Positions 11,582 through 19,985 of a DNA stretch of 64,000 bases are shown here, in pieces. The translations under genes were made by a program, and so were the position numbers. Position 1 is the first letter of the stretch; the number at the start of each line of letters is the position of its first letter. The notes beneath the pieces are model-generated. The model was not told the origin of the DNA, ran no database searches, and saw only the letters and a program-made list of their open reading frames with translations. The DNA is from Salinarimonas sp. (lineage in GTDB: Bacteria > Pseudomonadota > Alphaproteobacteria > Rhizobiales > Beijerinckiaceae), in contig NZ_CP157794.1 in the NCBI RefSeq assembly GCF_040111675.1, forward strand, positions 4,113,501 to 4,177,500, given 5' to 3'.

Positions 11582-13117
11582 ATGCACGAGACCGCCCGCG
11601 CCGCGCGCGCATCGGAGGAGGACGCCGGCCGAGACGTCCCCCGCGACGCGCTCGCGGCGGCGCTGACGCGCGTCCTCGCCGATCCCGGGCGGCCGGCCTG
11701 CGACCTGCGGCTCCTGCGCGACGGCACCGAGAACTATCCCGCCTGGCTCGCCGCCATCAGGGGCGCGCGCGAGCGGATCGACTTCGAGAACTTCATCGTC
11801 GCCGACGACGAGACCGGGCGCATGTTCGCCGAGGCGCTGATCGAGCGGGCGAAGGCGGGCGTGCGGGTGCGCTTCCTCTACGACTGGCTCGGCTCGGCGG
11901 CGCGCGGCTCGCGCGGCTATTGGCGGGCGCTGCGCGAGGCGGGGGTGGCGGTGCGGGTCTACGGGCCGCTCCGGCCGAGCCGCCCGCACTGGTTCGTGCG
12001 CGACCACCGAAAGCTCCTCGCGGTGGACGGGCGCGAGGGCTATCTCTCCGGCCTGTGCGTGTCGGACCATTGGACCGGCCGGCGCGGCGTCGCGCCCTGG
12101 CGCGACACGGGCGTCGGCTTCGCCGGCGCGGAGGCGGTCGCCGCGCTGGAAGCCGCTTTCGAGGAGACCTGGGCCGACGCCGCGGGCGAGGCGCCGCCGC
12201 CGCCCTCGGACCCGCTGCCGCCGCCCTCCGACCCCGCGCCGATCGTCGCCGCACCGGGCGAAGCGCGCGTGCGCCTCGCCCGCGGCCGCCCCGGCGACCG
12301 GCGGCTCTACCGGCTCGACCTCCTCGCGCTCGCGCATGTCCGACGCCGCGCCTGGATCACCGATTCCTACTTCCTCCCCACCCGCGCCTATCGCGAGGCG
12401 TTGATCGACGCCGCCCGCGCCGGGGTCGACGTGCGCCTGCTCGTGCCCGGCGCCAACGACGTGCCGACGCTCCCGTCCTTCGTGCGCTGGCAATATCGCG
12501 AGCTGCTCGAGGCCGGCGTGCGGGTGCACGAATGGGCCGGGCCGATGCTGCACGCCAAGTCCGCGGTGTTCGACGGGCGGCTCGCGCGGGTGGGCTCCAC
12601 CAACCTCAACCCGTCGAGCTGGTTCGGCAATTGGGAGCTCGACCTCGTCGTCGACGATCCGGGCTTCGGCGCGGCCATGGAGGCGATGTTCCTCGAGGAT
12701 CTCGCCGGCGCGACCGAGATCGTGCCGGCGGGCCCCGACGGCGCGCCGCCGCTGCCGCGGCCGGTGCGCGGAGGCGCCCCCGCGCCGCTGCTGGCGCGCC
12801 GCTTCTTCCGCGGACGCTGGCGCGAGGGCGCGGCCTCGCTCGGGCGCGTGCTCGTAGCGGCGATCGGCCAGCGCGCGCCGCTCTCGCGGCTCGAGACGAA
12901 GGCTGCGGCGACGCTCGCCGCCCTGTTCGCCGCCGTCGCCGTGGCGCTGGCGCTCTGGCCCGGCCTCGTCGGCTACACGCTCGCGGTCATGGCCGCCTGG
13001 ACCGCGCTCGCGCTCGCGATCCGCCTCGTGCGCGGCAAGCCCCGCGCGCGCCGCGACGGCCGGAAGCTGCAGGCGCAGACGCGGCGGCTGATGGCACGCT
13101 TTCGCCGGGGGGCGTGA
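11582..13117 (+). CDS. Two-HKD phospholipase D / cardiolipin synthase-like protein
   Basis: A 511-residue protein with two PLD catalytic motifs. The first, DHRKLLAVD, is near residue 141 and the second, LHAKSAVFD, near 322, followed by RVGSTNLNPSSWFGN. Such proteins move phosphatidyl groups or hydrolyse phospholipids, and many are cardiolipin synthases. A Pro/Ser-rich linker around residue 200 separates the halves. Classical cardiolipin synthases have N-terminal membrane helices; here the N-terminus is hydrophilic and two hydrophobic helices lie near the C-terminus (about residues 440-480), so it is probably tail-anchored with the catalytic domains in the cytoplasm. The ATG at 11582 follows GGAG at a good distance. 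It stands alone, 90 bases after the ligase gene. Whether it makes cardiolipin is unproven. Confidence 0.85.
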   Translation: MHETARAARASEEDAGRDVPRDALAAALTRVLADPGRPACDLRLLRDGTENYPAWLAAIRGARERIDFENFIVADDETGRMFAEALIERAKAGVRVRFLYDWLGSAARGSRGYWRALREAGVAVRVYGPLRPSRPHWFVRDHRKLLAVDGREGYLSGLCVSDHWTGRRGVAPWRDTGVGFAGAEAVAALEAAFEETWADAAGEAPPPPSDPLPPPSDPAPIVAAPGEARVRLARGRPGDRRLYRLDLLALAHVRRRAWITDSYFLPTRAYREALIDAARAGVDVRLLVPGANDVPTLPSFVRWQYRELLEAGVRVHEWAGPMLHAKSAVFDGRLARVGSTNLNPSSWFGNWELDLVVDDPGFGAAMEAMFLEDLAGATEIVPAGPDGAPPLPRPVRGGAPAPLLARRFFRGRWREGAASLGRVLVAAIGQRAPLSRLETKAAATLAALFAAVAVALALWPGLVGYTLAVMAAWTALALAIRLVRGKPRARRDGRKLQAQTRRLMARFRRGA

Positions 13118-13149
13118 ACGGTGATGCAAGGCATTAGCTTCTAGGTGGA

Positions 13150-13198
13150 AATGCGAATTGACCGGCTTGGCCGGAGACGCTACTAAAAATTGCGCATT
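13150..13198. promoter_or_regulatory. Inverted repeat before the accessory gene pair
   Basis: AATGCGAATT (13150-13159) and AATTGCGCATT (13188-13198) are inverted copies apart from one extra base. They flank 28 bases just upstream of the first gene of the AT-richer pair. The right arm covers an alternative TTG start at 13190, which is one reason I prefer the ATG at 13220. A regulatory site is possible but untested. Confidence 0.35.
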
Positions 13199-13219
13199 CT
13201 GTCGGCTCGATCATCGATC

Positions 13220-14641
13220 ATGAACGCAACGCCTACCGGTCCCGGCACGCCCCCAGAAGGCTGGTCTCGCGTGGACGCCGGCGATCTCCTACTGCGCCAT
13301 TCGGCCGCGTACCGTGAAATCATCGATTCGCTTCCGTTTCGTGACGCTCGCGTGGACGAGATCTCTGTGCACACTCTTCGGACGACGAAGATGCGGCTCC
13401 TGCGATTGCTTGTCATGCCAAGCGGAAAACAGGAGGACGAGCACGTCGGCTACGAAGCCTTCGCCCTCGTCTGCGGACACTTCGTGATGTGTCTGTCCGA
13501 CATGTCGCGTGAGGGGCTGATCCTGCCGCGACCGGGCGACCCACTGCGATCCATATTGAAGCAGCTGCCTCCCGGCAGGGTCGACATGTCAGTCGCGGAA
13601 ATTTGTGCGGCCATCGATCTTTGGCCCCAGGGTAAAGGCCACCCAAGACGTATCGGTTGGAGCGAGAATGCAGATTGGTCGATCAGTTTCTATCCGAGGC
13701 AGGTCGCCCGTCGCTTTCCCTTTCGTCCGCAGTTTCGAACAGATCGAATGACTTGGTCTCCTCGTCAGTTTCGCGAGGATTCGGAGTTGCCGGAAGCAGC
13801 TGCGGATGCGCTTTTGAACGCCTGCGCAGATAAGCCCGTCACACCACGCGACCTGGGCGACACGGACCGCGACGCCTTCACAATCCTCGAGTGGAAGCCG
13901 GCGGGTAATCTCGATCGCGAACGATTCATGCTTGCAGCCTGCCGCGACCTGATCGGCTTCGAAGCCTTCCAGCCGAATGACCCTGTCACACTCAAGATGT
14001 GCCGCCTCTCCTTTTATAGTGACGCCGACTTCTTCGAATTGGAAGATCGGCGGACGGGAATTGCCCAGCTAAGCCGGTACGTGGGGAGAACTGGAGATTC
14101 GACCTCTGGAGTCGAGTATGCCGAACTGATCGCAATCAATTGGTCCGGTCAATTATTACACGACTTGAATGAAAAGTTCGATCTCAACCTAACGATTAAC
14201 GAGATACCCGCTTATGTCGACTTTTTCTGTCAATCTGTTGAAGGGAAATTCGGATATTTCAAGATCATACAAAATCCTGACGATCTCAATTGGCTAGGAG
14301 AGGCTGACGCGATCAAAAGAGCTGCTTCTGAACATATTCACAACATCGAGGTTTACCATGATAAATTCGTCGAGTTCGAAATTCGTCGACATGACCCAGC
14401 ATCTTCTAATTGGCAAGCTCGGTTACGAAACAGATGGTGCCTTATTCGGGCTACTGTCGTTTATGCACGCGCTCTGTTCATATCGACTTTCATAGTTGAT
14501 CAGAGTGGTTTTATCGAAATGACGACGGATGATGAAATATCAGATAGCTTACCTATTGTCCCCGAGAAGATTTCCTTTCCAAGCCACTACGTTTACATTC
14601 AACGGAAGGAGATCGACCCCGATGAAGACGATAAAAGCTAG
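13220..14641 (+). CDS. Uncharacterised protein, first gene of an AT-richer two-gene insert
   Basis: A 473-residue soluble protein; I do not recognise a catalytic domain. There is no signal peptide or membrane helix. The first half is rich in Arg/Pro and contains DLWPQGKGHPRRIGWSEN. The second half has SGVEYAELIAINW, then YVDFFCQSVEGKFGYFKII, then a beta-strand-like tail VYARALFISTFIVDQSGFIE. A similar arrangement of an aromatic FFC-type motif followed by a paired-strand tail recurs, from memory, in uncharacterised alphaproteobacterial proteins. A+T rises clearly in the last third, unlike the flanking genes. The ATG at 13220 lacks a good ribosome site; TTG at 13190 is an alternative adding 10 residues. 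Its end overlaps the next gene by 20 bases, so the two are probably made together. Confidence 0.7.
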   Translation: MNATPTGPGTPPEGWSRVDAGDLLLRHSAAYREIIDSLPFRDARVDEISVHTLRTTKMRLLRLLVMPSGKQEDEHVGYEAFALVCGHFVMCLSDMSREGLILPRPGDPLRSILKQLPPGRVDMSVAEICAAIDLWPQGKGHPRRIGWSENADWSISFYPRQVARRFPFRPQFRTDRMTWSPRQFREDSELPEAAADALLNACADKPVTPRDLGDTDRDAFTILEWKPAGNLDRERFMLAACRDLIGFEAFQPNDPVTLKMCRLSFYSDADFFELEDRRTGIAQLSRYVGRTGDSTSGVEYAELIAINWSGQLLHDLNEKFDLNLTINEIPAYVDFFCQSVEGKFGYFKIIQNPDDLNWLGEADAIKRAASEHIHNIEVYHDKFVEFEIRRHDPASSNWQARLRNRWCLIRATVVYARALFISTFIVDQSGFIEMTTDDEISDSLPIVPEKISFPSHYVYIQRKEIDPDEDDKS

Positions 14642-17171
14642 TGAGCTCTATGCAAGAATAGAAGCTGGAGAGCGAAGCTTTGAAAAGACATACGTATCGG
14701 GAAATTTTAGCCTTAGAGGCGTCCGCCTTGATTCTGGTATAAGATTGACATATATGACATTTAGTTCAAGTGTTGACTTGTCCGACTGTTTTCTCGAAGG
14801 CAGCTTAGATTTGACCGGGAGTAGATTTATAAGAACTCTCGACATATCGAACGTTCAACTGACTGGTAACTTGATATTGAACTCCGTAACTGTCGAGGCA
14901 GCGGCACGACGCCCGGACGTCATCCGTGGCGAGAATAGATCTCCTGTCGCTGCTGCTTTTGACGTTACAAAAATTGGAGCCGCAATTTCCGCAAGCAATA
15001 TTAAAGTTAAAGGCAACGTGATCGCATCTTCATTGGCAGTAATCGGATCTATGCTCATACCAAATAGCGTTGTTGATGGAATGATTTCTTTTCGAGGCTT
15101 GGAAATTTTCGGTGATTTGATAATGACGAGGACAAATATACGTGGAGATCTCGAAATTTATCAGTCTTTAAACGAACAGGATATTTCACCAAGCTATATA
15201 GAAGGAAATTTACTTGGGAGCAATATGACCATTGGAGGCAATTTCATGATTGCCGGAACCCAGGTCACGGGAGATGCGCATTTCTGGTCTTCCGAGATCG
15301 GTGGACTGATGCGAATGTCCCCGACGATGAGTTCCAGTTCGGTTTGGATTCAGCCCGCGTTCGGCCGCGATCTCCATCTGGCCGGCATCAAGGTCGGCGT
15401 GAGCCTCCATCTCATTGGGATCCTCGTCGCGGGCGATCTTCTGCTTTTCTCGGCCGACGTCGGATCTCTTTGGCTCGAGCCGGAGCTTCGAGAGGCCGAG
15501 GCACGCTGTGACCCGCGCGTCGGCGCCTTATCTGCACACGGGCTACGGGTTCGCGGGCCGGCTACGTTCACGCGCCTCCGAGTGACGGGTACCGGACAGC
15601 GTCCGCCCGACTCGGCCTTCAACCTGGCCCATGCCATCGTCGATGGCGACGTGAGGTTCTGGTCTACACAGCAGAACCGGAACGAGCCCTCCGAGGCCGA
15701 GCAGGCGCCCGTGGGAGGCTGCGTCATTGTCGGTGGCATGAATCTTTCTCGAATGAAAGTCGGAGGCAATTGCATCCTTACCAAAATCGCCGTAGATGGT
15801 GCGATCGATCTCAGCTTCACTGATCTATCCGGCAATGTAAAGATGGAGTCATGCGCTTCTTATGTCGAGCAAGATGTAATCGGTCGAGAGCTCATGGTGA
15901 TCGGAGCCGCGATTGGTGGAGACTTTTATGCCGTGGCTGATCACCTCGACATGAGTCTGTTGGTTTGCGCCGGTGATGTTGATCTCTCGGGGCTGCAACT
16001 CAGGGCCTTTCTTGAGCCGGGACGCAAGGCCAGCGGGAACGTCACCGCGAAACGCGTGCGCGTCACGGGAACCTTCCGCCTCAAATACCAGCTCGACGAC
16101 GCGAAATGGAAGGATTTTGTTGCTCGATCAGGGCATGGATCTGAACTTGACATGCCTCCTGCAGAAGCTGCGATTCCTGGCTGCCTGGATCTCTCGCACG
16201 CCCAGATCGAGCATCTGGTCCTCTCCAACAAGAGCTTCCGGGAGGCGGTGACAAGTCCGGGGGACGTCGAAAAAGAAGAGCTGCAACGCGGATTGATCTT
16301 GACCGCTGCGCAGATCGGGGAGTTGGAAGTATACCCGGGTGAGAGCCCGCATCCGTTTCCGGTTCCGATCAATCTCGGAGACATCGAGGTGCGGCGTTGG
16401 AATCTCCACCAGGAGGACAAGACCCGTTACTCACGGTTCATCGATCTCTTGGAGGCGGATGTGCGCCCGAGGCGTTCGAGCTACATCGCAATCGAGCGAT
16501 TTCTCAGAAACCGTGGCTTCGAACGGGACGCTGACGCCATTTACCGGGCAATGAATAGGCGCGTTGATCGCGAGGCTGCGATTTTGCGTCGACCTTCGTT
16601 GATCGAAACTGTGGTGTTCTTGGCGATTGCTGCATTGATGGTGTACATCGCGCATCCGCCATGGTTTTTGGCAATCATTCTGGTACCATCGATTTCGGCT
16701 GCGCTTTTCGTTTCGGTTAGTATCATCCATGCATTTACGCGCAAGATCCTATGGGATGGGCTTCTGGGTTACGGAACCGCCCCTTTACGCATCGGAATCC
16801 TTATCATACTCCTGTTCGCCACGTCTGTGACCCTAGTTTACAGCGATCCGCGCAACATCGGGCCGACTATACAGTACACCATGATCGATGCGACTTCGCA
16901 GTCACCGCCCGAGTGGGGAGTATTCGACGCTCTTGCGATTGGCGTGCGCAACCATGTCCCGCTTGTAGGCTGGGCGCTCCGATCCAATTGGCAGCTCGCG
17001 GACGGATTCGGGCGCTCCCTCTACATCGCTGGCCAGGAGATCGGCCCGCTCCCGTTCCCAGGTTTGCGCCCGAGACCTGAGGATTACGGCATGTTGATGA
17101 TGGTGCTCAATTTTTTGGCGTGGCCACCATTCCTCGCTTTCGCCCTGAAGCGCGCGTTCCGCTATGCCTGA
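14622..17171 (+). CDS. Large repeat-built (beta-helix-like) membrane protein, unknown function
   Basis: An 849-residue protein. Residues 20 to about 500 contain many imperfect repeats of roughly 20 residues built on G(D/N)-L/V/F-x-L and V/I-x-G spacing (ILNSVTVEG-like, IGGNFMIAGTQVTGDAHF, KVGGNCILTKIAVDGAIDL), which predicts a right-handed parallel beta-helix. Around residues 605-660 comes a helical linker, YSRFIDLLEADVRP to GFERDADAIYRAMNRR. Two or three closely spaced hydrophobic helices follow at about 665-750 and a last one near the C-terminus. Similar repeat proteins in other bacteria carry the label membrane-associated oxidoreductase, without visible catalytic residues here. The ATG at 14622 has an excellent AAGGAGAT at 14606, inside the upstream gene, indicating coupling. 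The first 600 bases are much more AT-rich than the rest. Confidence 0.75.
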   Translation: MKTIKASELYARIEAGERSFEKTYVSGNFSLRGVRLDSGIRLTYMTFSSSVDLSDCFLEGSLDLTGSRFIRTLDISNVQLTGNLILNSVTVEAAARRPDVIRGENRSPVAAAFDVTKIGAAISASNIKVKGNVIASSLAVIGSMLIPNSVVDGMISFRGLEIFGDLIMTRTNIRGDLEIYQSLNEQDISPSYIEGNLLGSNMTIGGNFMIAGTQVTGDAHFWSSEIGGLMRMSPTMSSSSVWIQPAFGRDLHLAGIKVGVSLHLIGILVAGDLLLFSADVGSLWLEPELREAEARCDPRVGALSAHGLRVRGPATFTRLRVTGTGQRPPDSAFNLAHAIVDGDVRFWSTQQNRNEPSEAEQAPVGGCVIVGGMNLSRMKVGGNCILTKIAVDGAIDLSFTDLSGNVKMESCASYVEQDVIGRELMVIGAAIGGDFYAVADHLDMSLLVCAGDVDLSGLQLRAFLEPGRKASGNVTAKRVRVTGTFRLKYQLDDAKWKDFVARSGHGSELDMPPAEAAIPGCLDLSHAQIEHLVLSNKSFREAVTSPGDVEKEELQRGLILTAAQIGELEVYPGESPHPFPVPINLGDIEVRRWNLHQEDKTRYSRFIDLLEADVRPRRSSYIAIERFLRNRGFERDADAIYRAMNRRVDREAAILRRPSLIETVVFLAIAALMVYIAHPPWFLAIILVPSISAALFVSVSIIHAFTRKILWDGLLGYGTAPLRIGILIILLFATSVTLVYSDPRNIGPTIQYTMIDATSQSPPEWGVFDALAIGVRNHVPLVGWALRSNWQLADGFGRSLYIAGQEIGPLPFPGLRPRPEDYGMLMMVLNFLAWPPFLAFALKRAFRYA

Positions 17172-17274
17172 CCCGCGCCTTGCCGTCGCGCCCGCGAACC
17201 GGGGCTGGTAGGATGACGTTGGCGTCCGGCGCGGCGAGGCGATCGAGCGGCCGCGCCCCGCTGGAGCGTCTTTC

Positions 17275-18408
17275 ATGATCTGGTCCTTCCCCATCGGCGT
17301 CATCGCCGGCACCGTCATCAAGATCCACGTCACCTTCGTGCTGTTCCTGGTCTGGATCGCGGGCGCGGCCTGGCGGGCGGGGGGCTTCGAGGCGGCGCTC
17401 GTGACGACGGCCTTTGTCGTGCTGCTCTTCGCCTGCGTGCTCGCGCACGAGTTCGGCCACATCTTCGCGGCGCGGCGCTACGGCATCCGCACGCCGTCCG
17501 TGATCCTCTCGCCCATCGGCGGCATCGCGAGCCTGGAGCGCATCCCCGACGATCCCAAGCAGGAGCTGGTCGTGGCGCTCGCCGGCCCGGCGGTGAACGT
17601 GGTCATCGCGGCGGTGCTCCTCCTCATCCTGGGCGCGACGCTCGACACGACGAACTTCATGGAGATCGAGAACCCGGGCCTCTCGCTCCTCGCACGGCTC
17701 GCGGCGGTGAACGTCATCCTCGTCGTGTTCAACCTGATCCCGGCCTTCCCGATGGACGGCGGGCGGGTGCTGCGCGCGCTGATCGCCATGCGTCGCCCGC
17801 ACGCCCAGGCGACCGCCATCGCCGGGCGGATCGGCCAGGCGGCGGCGGTGGTCTTCGCGGTGATCGGCCTGTTCTACAACCCGATCCTGCTCGTCATCGC
17901 CATCTTCGTCTATCTCGCCGCCTCGGCGGAGGTGGAGCAGTCCGCCATGAAGGGCGCGGCCGAGCATACCAGCGTGGGCGAAGCCATGGTCAGCGTGGTG
18001 GAGACGCTCTCGCCGAACGCCAATCTCGACGACGCCGTGGAGTGCCTGATCCGCACCTCGCAGAAGGAATTCCCCGTCCTCGACGGCGCCGGGCGCCCGC
18101 GGGGGCTCCTCACCCGCGACGCGCTGATCCCGGCCCTGCGCCAGGGCGACCCGTCGAGCCCGATCCTCGAGATCATGACCCGCGACATTCCCGAGATCAG
18201 CGCCGACGCGCCCCTGTCGGAGGGCATGCGGGTGCTTTCCGCGAGCCGCGCCCCGGCGCTCTTCGTGCTCGACGCCTCCGACCGGCTGGTGGGCCTGCTC
18301 ACGCGCGAGAACCTCGCCGAGGTGATGATGGTGCGCCAGGCCAGGCCCGACTGGCCGCTGCACGCTCCGCGCGAGCAGCACGCCTACCGCGATCATACGT
18401 ACGGCTGA
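17275..18408 (+). CDS. Site-2 protease family (M50) metalloprotease with CBS domains
   Basis: A 377-residue intramembrane protease. Residues 1-220 hold the hydrophobic helices; zinc-binding HEFGH is at 58-62 and the third ligand region NLIPAFPMDGGRVLRA at about 152-167. From about residue 228 to the end lie two CBS domains (VGEAMVSVVETLSPNANL and IMTRDIPEISADAPLSEG), which commonly bind adenine nucleotides. This architecture is a known S2P subgroup of unknown substrate; S2P enzymes cut membrane-bound regulators such as anti-sigma factors. It starts 103 bases after the accessory pair, and its GC returns to that of the core genome. No anti-sigma gene is adjacent. Confidence 0.92.
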   Translation: MIWSFPIGVIAGTVIKIHVTFVLFLVWIAGAAWRAGGFEAALVTTAFVVLLFACVLAHEFGHIFAARRYGIRTPSVILSPIGGIASLERIPDDPKQELVVALAGPAVNVVIAAVLLLILGATLDTTNFMEIENPGLSLLARLAAVNVILVVFNLIPAFPMDGGRVLRALIAMRRPHAQATAIAGRIGQAAAVVFAVIGLFYNPILLVIAIFVYLAASAEVEQSAMKGAAEHTSVGEAMVSVVETLSPNANLDDAVECLIRTSQKEFPVLDGAGRPRGLLTRDALIPALRQGDPSSPILEIMTRDIPEISADAPLSEGMRVLSASRAPALFVLDASDRLVGLLTRENLAEVMMVRQARPDWPLHAPREQHAYRDHTYG

Positions 18409-18419
18409 CCGCCGCATAA

Positions 18420-18476
18420 TGGTATACAAGAGCCAATCCAGTGTGCAGTCGCGCCCGTCGCGCGCAGTGTGCACAC
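18420..18476. promoter_or_regulatory. Cluster of palindromes and direct repeats upstream of urtA
   Basis: TGGTATACAA (18420-18429) is a near-perfect palindrome of the GTATAC type found in some GntR-regulator operators. It is followed by two direct copies of AGTGTGCA (18440-18447 and 18466-18473); the second overlaps a perfect palindrome, GTGTGCACAC (18467-18476). They lie 60-120 bases upstream of a likely sigma-54 promoter, the usual position for enhancer-binding sites. Which protein binds is unknown. Confidence 0.45.
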
Positions 18477-18537
18477 GGCTCTGCTCATGAAACAGGCTCA
18501 ATACGCAGTCCTCCGGATGCGATCCGCCCGGGCGCGT

Positions 18538-18554
18538 CTGGCCCCCCTCTTGCA
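18538..18554 (+). promoter_or_regulatory. Likely sigma-54 promoter of the urea transporter operon
   Basis: CTGGCCCCCCTCTTGCA matches the -24/-12 consensus YTGGCACGRNNNTTGCW at all key bases (GG and GC, spaced 10 apart, and TTGCA). The first base of the mRNA would fall about 50 bases before the urtA ATG. Sigma-54 control fits nitrogen-scavenging transport. Confidence 0.65.
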
Positions 18555-18616
18555 CCGCGTCATCCCCGCAGGGCGCCGCGACGTCATCGGCGCGCAAACG
18601 ACAGGGGACGGCTTCC

Positions 18617-19906
18617 ATGACTTTCACGCGTAGACACGTGCTCGGCCTCGGCGCGGCGCTCGCCGGCGCCTCCATGTTCCGCGGCGTTCCCGCCCTCGCC
18701 CAGGGCGAGCCGATCAAGGTGGGCGTGCTCCACTCGCTCTCGGGGACGATGGCGATCTCCGAGACGACGCTGAAGGACGTCATGCTGATGCTGATCGAGG
18801 CGCAGAACGCCAAGGGCGGCCTGCTCGGGCGCCCGCTCGAGGCGGTGGTCGTGGACCCGGCGTCCGACTGGCCGCTCTTCGCCGAGAAGGCGCGCGAGCT
18901 GATCACCGGCGGCTGCGCGGCGACCTTCGGCTGCTGGACCTCGGTGTCGCGCAAGTCCGTGCTGCCGGTCTACGAGGAGCTGAACTCGATCCTGTTCTAT
19001 CCCGTCCAGTACGAGGGCGAGGAGAGCTCGCGCAACGTCTTCTACACCGGCGCCGCGCCGAACCAGCAGGCGATCCCCGCCGTCGACTACCTGATGGAGG
19101 TCGAGGGGGTCGAGCGCTGGGTGCTCGAGGGCACCGACTACGTCTATCCGCGCACGACGAACAAGATCCTCGAGGCCTACCTGCTCTCGAAGGGCGTCGC
19201 GCCCGAGGACATCCGCGTCAACTACACGCCCTTCAGCCATTCCGACTGGCAGACCATCGTGTCGGGCATCAAGAGCTTCGGCTCGGAGGGCAAGCGCACG
19301 GCGGTGGTCTCCACCATCAACGGCGACGCCAACGTGCCCTTCTACCGCGAGCTCGCCAACCAGGGCGTCAGCGCCATCGACATTCCGGTCGTCGCCTTCT
19401 CGGTGGGCGAGGAGGAGCTCGCCGGCATCGACACCGGCCCGCTAGTGGGCCATCTCGCGGCGTGGAACTACTTCATGTCCGTCGACACGCCGGAGAACCG
19501 CGCCTTCATCGAGCAATGGCACGCCTTCACCGGCAACACCGACCGCGTCACCAACGACCCGATGGAGGCGCACTACATCGGCTTCAACATGTGGCTGAAG
19601 GCGGTGGAGAAGGCCGGCACCACCGATCCGGACGCGGTGATCGACGCCATGGTCGGCGTCGCCGTGCCGAACCTCACCGGCGGCTACGCCGCGATGATGC
19701 CGAACCACCACATCACCAAGCCCGTCCTCGTCGGCGAGATCCAGGACGACGGCCAGTTCGCGGTGGTGTGGGAGACCGCCGGCCTCGTGCCGGGCGACGC
19801 CTGGTCGGACCATCTCGAGGGCTCGAAGGACCTGATGTCCGACTGGCAGGCGCCGATGAATTGCGGGAACTTCAACGTCGTCACCGGCCAGTGCGGCGGG
19901 GCGTGA
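18617..19906 (+). CDS. urtA: Urea ABC transporter, substrate-binding protein
   Basis: A 429-residue periplasmic binding protein. Residues 1-29 form a signal peptide with a twin-arginine look (TRRHVLGLG), cleaved after ALAQ. The mature protein matches UrtA throughout: KVGVLHSLSGTMAISE, TFGCWTSVSRKSVLPVYEE, LFYPVQYEGEESSRNVFYTG and the C-terminal cysteine-containing end. It delivers urea, or short amides, to the UrtBC channel. Length is normal. First gene of urtABCDE, with a sigma-54-type promoter upstream suggesting nitrogen regulation. Confidence 0.96.
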   Translation: MTFTRRHVLGLGAALAGASMFRGVPALAQGEPIKVGVLHSLSGTMAISETTLKDVMLMLIEAQNAKGGLLGRPLEAVVVDPASDWPLFAEKARELITGGCAATFGCWTSVSRKSVLPVYEELNSILFYPVQYEGEESSRNVFYTGAAPNQQAIPAVDYLMEVEGVERWVLEGTDYVYPRTTNKILEAYLLSKGVAPEDIRVNYTPFSHSDWQTIVSGIKSFGSEGKRTAVVSTINGDANVPFYRELANQGVSAIDIPVVAFSVGEEELAGIDTGPLVGHLAAWNYFMSVDTPENRAFIEQWHAFTGNTDRVTNDPMEAHYIGFNMWLKAVEKAGTTDPDAVIDAMVGVAVPNLTGGYAAMMPNHHITKPVLVGEIQDDGQFAVVWETAGLVPGDAWSDHLEGSKDLMSDWQAPMNCGNFNVVTGQCGGA

Positions 19907-19985
19907 TCCTTGCATGACGGGCGACGGCGCGCTCCCCGCGGGCGCGCCGTCGGTTCACTCGGCAGTCCGCAGAGGCACTCGGCCC

